This document shows positions 34,404-37,698 of a stretch of DNA of 37,698 bases, in pieces. The DNA lies in NCBI GenBank assembly GCA_017458825.1, contig JAFSZX010000011.1:1-37698 (forward strand), in the 5' to 3' direction. The notes under the pieces are model-generated. The model was not told the origin of the DNA. It saw only the letters and a program-made list of their open reading frames with translations, and searched no databases. Made by a program: the position numbers and the translations under genes. The stretch comes from Oscillospiraceae bacterium (GTDB taxonomy: Bacteria; Bacillota; Clostridia; Oscillospirales; Oscillospiraceae). The first letter of the stretch is position 1. Every line of letters begins with the position of its first letter.

Positions 34404-34435
34404 CATCCTGTAAAGCATATCTACTTTACAGGATG
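34404..34435. terminator. Shared terminator hairpin of nrdR and the DUF4363 gene
   Basis: A 12-bp perfect stem (34404-34415/34424-34435) with an 8-nt loop starts right after the nrdR stop. The stop codon of the opposite-strand DUF4363 gene (34426-34428) lies inside it. The T run is short, so efficiency is uncertain. Confidence 0.6.
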
Positions 34436-34806
34436 TTCCCCCAGTCGAGCCGCGCCTCTTTTTTCAGAGCCTCCGCGGCGATGGACAGTTCCTGCAGGGA
34501 AAGGCGCAGTTCCGCGCGATCTTGTTCCTGCGCCGCGGCTTCGGCACAGCCCAGCGCGGCGGAAAAGGCGTACAGATCGTCGTGGGAGGCGATGAGCCGC
34601 TCATACGGTACGGCGCCGTACCAGCTTTCGCGGAGCTTTGAGAGCGCCGAGAGGACGCCTTGCCAGTCGCCGTCCACGGCGCACGCGTCCGCCGCGGAGA
34701 TCATCTCCTGCCAGCGGTCACTGCGGCTTTGCTGGAAAAGACTGACAAACACCGCCAGCGCCAGCAGGAGCGCCAGCGCCAGCAGGGAGAAACGGTGGAT
34801 CTTCAT
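34426..34806 (-). CDS. DUF4363-family protein
   Basis: The 126-residue protein starts with one hydrophobic segment (IHRFSLLALALLLALAVFVS), followed by a helical extracytoplasmic part with RWQEMISAADACAVDGDWQG. Proteins of this kind, annotated DUF4363, are commonly encoded next to YetF-like DUF421 proteins in Clostridia. Its ATG overlaps the stop of the yetF-like gene (ATGA), a sign of translational coupling. The function is unknown; a partner of the YetF-like protein is a reasonable inference. Confidence 0.78.
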   Translation of the reverse strand: MKIHRFSLLALALLLALAVFVSLFQQSRSDRWQEMISAADACAVDGDWQGVLSALSKLRESWYGAVPYERLIASHDDLYAFSAALGCAEAAAQEQDRAELRLSLQELSIAAEALKKEARLDWGNIL

Positions 34807-35486
34807 GCGTTGCCCTCCTTCAGGATACAGGTGGTTTGGCCGGCGCCGTCCACGCTGAAGTAAAAGACCTGACGGGTATTTTCGGCGCCGCTTTGGCGCA
34901 CGGCGCGTTCCAGCCATGCCCGATCGTATCCGGCGGCGGCGAGCCGGTCGGTGAGGATGCGCCCGTCACTGATGACAACGGAGGGGAATGCCACGTCGTC
35001 CGGTACGGCGATCCCCAGTTGACGCGGCGTCACGGGGCTGTCCTGCGGATAGGGCAACACGGAGAGTTGTCCGCCGGTTTCCAGCACGGCGAATTTGACC
35101 TGCCGGGGTTGTGTGATGCCCTGTGAGCGCAGTTCCTCCATCAGTTCGTCCATGGTCAGACGGTTGCGGCGCATGGCGTTTTGCATGATACGCCCGTGGT
35201 CGATGATGATCGCCGCGCTGCCGCAGATCAGCCGGCGCATGCGCACGCTACGCATACTGGCGTAGCTTAAAAGGGTGGAGAGCGCCAGCAACGTGATGAT
35301 CGGCACGATGCCGTGGAGCAGGGGAATGCCGAAATCCTGCATGGGTACGGCGGCCAGATCACTCAGCAGCATGGCAAGTACCAGCTCGATGGGCTCCAGC
35401 TCACCCAGTTGGCGCTTACCTGCCAGACGAAGACCCGCGATCAGCAGAAGATACAAGATGGCGGTGCGGAAGATGGCGGTCAGCAT
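34803..35486 (-). CDS. YetF-like DUF421 membrane protein
   Basis: The 227-residue protein has three N-terminal membrane helices (about 1-80) and a cytoplasmic DUF421 domain. Family markers are the start FRTAILYLLLIAGLRLAGKR, QLGELEPIELVLAMLLSDLA, and LICGSAAIIIDHGRIMQNAM followed by RRNRLTMDELMEELRSQGI. The ATG at 35486 follows AAAGGGGG by about 8 nt. YetF proteins of sporulating Firmicutes have been linked to spore and membrane functions; the precise activity is not known. It is co-transcribed with DUF4363. Confidence 0.88.
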   Translation of the reverse strand: MLTAIFRTAILYLLLIAGLRLAGKRQLGELEPIELVLAMLLSDLAAVPMQDFGIPLLHGIVPIITLLALSTLLSYASMRSVRMRRLICGSAAIIIDHGRIMQNAMRRNRLTMDELMEELRSQGITQPRQVKFAVLETGGQLSVLPYPQDSPVTPRQLGIAVPDDVAFPSVVISDGRILTDRLAAAGYDRAWLERAVRQSGAENTRQVFYFSVDGAGQTTCILKEGNA

Positions 35487-35611
35487 GAAAAATACCCCCT
35501 TTTGCGGTAGTATGTGCCGCAAGGGAAGCAACTATCAGGGAAACGCGGCAAAACGCCGTTTTCTATATGCAAACAGTGAAAACGCAGAAAGGGAAAGGAG
35601 ATTTACAGGTA

Positions 35612-35785
35612 CGCCCTGTCACAAGCGCCAGCGCCCGCGGTAAGCGGGACGACGAGGAGGAGAGAGTATCGAAGGTTTCGGCGGAAGCTCTCCCGCGGGA
35701 TTCGGCCGCGTGACACAGCCGACAAATATGCGGGTAACCGCAAAACAGAGAGGCTGTGACCGAACGGAAAGGCAAATGATCTGCG
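35612..35785 (+). ncRNA. glmS ribozyme (GlcN6P-activated self-cleaving riboswitch)
   Basis: The conserved core is present: AAGCGCC at the cleavage site, predicted between A35624 and G35625, then GACGAGG (35649 region), TATCGAAGGTTTCGGCGGAA (near 35668-35687) and CTCTCCC. P1 is closed by CCCGC/GCGGG and P2 by GGAGAG/CTCTCC. A distal CACAGCC/GGCTGTG helix encloses a GCGG/CCGC hairpin. Binding of glucosamine-6-phosphate triggers cleavage and mRNA decay, giving feedback on glmS, whose ATG lies at 35841. The rest of the yetF-glmS gap (35487-35611) shows no gene. Confidence 0.95.
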
Positions 35786-35840
35786 TGTTTGTCCTTTTGA
35801 TTGCATGAGTTACCTATTACAATCAGGAGGAAACAAGTAT

Positions 35841-37676
35841 ATGTGTGGAATTGTAGGATTCGTGGGCAAGCAGGACGCCGCGCCCATTTTGCTGGACGGT
35901 CTGCGCCGGCTGGAGTACCGCGGATATGACTCGGCGGGGATCGCCGTATGCGGTGAAGAGGGGATCGCCATCGCCAAATCCCGCGGGCGGCTTCAGGTGC
36001 TCAGTGACGCTACCCGCGGCGGCGCCGATCTGCCCGGCGTGATGGGTATCGGGCATACCCGCTGGGCGACGCACGGCGAGCCCAACGACATCAACGCACA
36101 CCCCCATTTGAGCCGCAGCGGCAAGATCGCGGTGGTGCATAACGGTATCATTGAAAACTATATGGAGCTGAAGATCAGCCTGCTGGAAAAGGGCTATACC
36201 TTCCGCTCGGAAACGGATACCGAAGTGGTGGCACAGCTTCTGGACTATTATTACGAGGGCTGCGGCGACTTTTTCGAGGCGCTCAACTGTACCCTCAACG
36301 CCGTGGACGGCGCCTATGCGCTGGGCATTATCTGCGCCGATTATCCCGATCGGATCTACGCGACCCGAAAAGACGCGCCGCTTCTGCTGGGCTACGGTGA
36401 GGGGGAGAATTATCTCGCCTCCGACGTGACGGCCCTGATCCGCTATACGCGGGACATCGTGTATATGGACGACGGCGAGGTGGCGGTCCTCAGCGATAAG
36501 GGGATCCGGCTGTATGACAGGATGCTCCGCCCCATGGAGAAGGAGCATCACCACATCGACTGGGAGATCGACGCGGCGGAAAAGGGCGGCTACGCCCACT
36601 TCATGCTCAAGGAGATCATGGAACAGCCCCGCGCCGTACGCGAGGCAACTGCCGCCCGTATTCAGGACGGACGGATCGTGTTGAGCGATCTTTCTATGAC
36701 GCCGGAGCAGATCCGCGCCATCCGCAAGCTCTATATCGTGGCGTGCGGATCCAGCTACCATGTGGGAATGGTGGGCAAGTATAATCTGGAACGGTTACTG
36801 CGGCGCAACGTAGAGGTGTGTCTGGCGTCCGAGTTCCGGTACAGCGACCCCATTGTGGGCGAGGGCGATCTGGTGATCATCATCAGCCAGTCCGGCGAGA
36901 CGCTGGACACCATGGCGGCGCTTCGGGAGGCGAAAAAACGAGGCGCCCGGATCCTCTCTATCGTCAACGTGGTGGGCTCGTCCATCGCACGGGAGAGCCA
37001 TGACGTGCTGTATACCTGGGCAGGTCCGGAGATCGCCGTGGCGACGACCAAGGCGTACAGTACCCAGATGGCGGTGCTGAACCTGCTGGGACTGTATTTC
37101 GGCGACGTGATGGGTACGGTGGATTATGAGACCTATGAAAACGCCGTCAGGGGGATTTTGGCACTGCCGGAGCAGATGGAGACCATCCTGGCTAAGAAAG
37201 ACCGGATCCGCGAGATGGCGAAGCTCTGTGTCGATCACGACGACGTGTTCTTTATCGGGCGCAATCTGGACTATGCGCTGTCGCTGGAAGGCAGTTTGAA
37301 GCTGAAGGAGATCAGCTATATCCACTCCGAGGCGTACGCCTCCGGCGAGCTCAAGCACGGCACGATCTCCCTGATAGAAGACGGGACGCCGGTGATCGCG
37401 CTGGGGACTTACGCGCCGCTGTTTGACAAGGCGATGAGCAACGTGGTGGAGGTACAGGCACGGGGCGCCAAGCTGATCGCCCTGACCACCGACAGCCACG
37501 CCGCCGCCATGGCAGAACGGGTAGACGCGGTGATCTCCATTCCCGACACGGAGGCGATGCTCCTGCCCCAGCTGGGCGTGGTGCCGCTGCAGATGCTGGC
37601 GTACTATATCGCGCTGGAGAGGGGCTGTGACATCGATAAGCCCAGAAATCTCGCCAAGAGTGTCACGGTGGAGTAA
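35841..37676 (+). CDS. glmS: Glutamine--fructose-6-phosphate aminotransferase (isomerizing)
   Basis: GlmS makes glucosamine-6-phosphate from fructose-6-phosphate and glutamine, the first step toward UDP-GlcNAc. The 611-residue length is standard. The ATG at 35841 exposes the catalytic Cys1 after Met removal (MCGIVGFVG), and AGGAGG lies 10 nt upstream. The glutaminase domain has GIGHTRWATHGEPNDINAHP. Two SIS domains follow, with VACGSSYHVGMVGKYNLE and ISQSGETLDTMAALREAKKR. The C terminus ends in PRNLAKSVTVE, the usual loop closing the active site. It is controlled by the upstream ribozyme. Only 22 nt follow the stop before the window ends. Confidence 0.98.
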   Translation: MCGIVGFVGKQDAAPILLDGLRRLEYRGYDSAGIAVCGEEGIAIAKSRGRLQVLSDATRGGADLPGVMGIGHTRWATHGEPNDINAHPHLSRSGKIAVVHNGIIENYMELKISLLEKGYTFRSETDTEVVAQLLDYYYEGCGDFFEALNCTLNAVDGAYALGIICADYPDRIYATRKDAPLLLGYGEGENYLASDVTALIRYTRDIVYMDDGEVAVLSDKGIRLYDRMLRPMEKEHHHIDWEIDAAEKGGYAHFMLKEIMEQPRAVREATAARIQDGRIVLSDLSMTPEQIRAIRKLYIVACGSSYHVGMVGKYNLERLLRRNVEVCLASEFRYSDPIVGEGDLVIIISQSGETLDTMAALREAKKRGARILSIVNVVGSSIARESHDVLYTWAGPEIAVATTKAYSTQMAVLNLLGLYFGDVMGTVDYETYENAVRGILALPEQMETILAKKDRIREMAKLCVDHDDVFFIGRNLDYALSLEGSLKLKEISYIHSEAYASGELKHGTISLIEDGTPVIALGTYAPLFDKAMSNVVEVQARGAKLIALTTDSHAAAMAERVDAVISIPDTEAMLLPQLGVVPLQMLAYYIALERGCDIDKPRNLAKSVTVE

Positions 37677-37698
37677 ATAACGGTATGATGTGAAAGAA

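Noticed and set aside
1-37698. CRISPR array, prophage, integrase or transposase genes
   Set aside because: No spaced direct-repeat array and no such protein families are seen in any frame.

Overview
The window is a chromosomal housekeeping region of a fairly high-GC member of the Clostridia, most likely an Oscillospirales (Ruminococcaceae/Oscillospiraceae-type) gut bacterium. Evidence for a Firmicute includes a T-box leader before pheST, a glmS ribozyme before glmS, IreB, YlmH, a folate-dependent TrmFO, a YetF/DUF4363 pair and strong AGGAGG-type ribosome binding sites. The exact genus cannot be read from the sequence. I see no phage, IS, CRISPR, rRNA or tRNA genes.

Layout. (1) 1-485: gene-free DNA with a hairpin-rich, repeat-like element (11-289), then an extended -10 promoter. 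(2) 486-2420: a secreted transglutaminase-like protein with two related C-terminal modules. (3) 2561-6286: ABC exporter, ylmH and a membrane protein of the XpaC type in one operon. (4) 6423-12931: TrmH-family methyltransferase, dprA, topA, trmFO and plsX, tightly packed with overlaps. (5) 12999-14006: acpP with its own promoter, a terminator, then rnc. (6) 14137-17478: uppP and ftsK, closed by a terminator shared with the convergent genes that follow. (7) 17555-20632 (minus): membrane pyrophosphatase hppA and a phosphotransbutyrylase-type gene in one operon. (8) 20940-23741: csoR and copA behind a promoter that carries a palindromic copper operator. (9) 23793-24985 (minus): tcdA and an IscR-like Rrf2 regulator. 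(10) 25122-27046 (minus): NlpC/P60 hydrolase, a small unknown gene, and ireB. (11) 27114-31132 (minus): pheS-pheT under a T-box. (12) 31293-33850: nnrD, a GerS/YdcC-like lipoprotein, an unaccompanied mazF and a hypothetical gene. (13) 33948-34403: nrdR. (14) 34426-35486 (minus): yetF-like and DUF4363. (15) 35500-37676: glmS ribozyme and glmS.

Functionally the region joins translation (pheST, trmFO, ylmH, TrmH-like, tcdA), DNA topology, uptake and segregation (topA, dprA, ftsK), phospholipid and cell-wall precursor supply (plsX, acpP, uppP, glmS), wall remodelling (NlpC/P60, ireB, GerS-like), copper export (csoR-copA) and PPi/acyl-phosphate energetics (hppA-ptb). No wholly new multi-gene system is evident. 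The least explained items are the 5' hairpin element, the paired C-terminal modules of the transglutaminase-like protein, a roughly 100-residue insertion in PheT, the membrane-anchored XpaC-like protein with a possible winged helix, the mazF without a visible antitoxin, and the hppA-ptb pairing.
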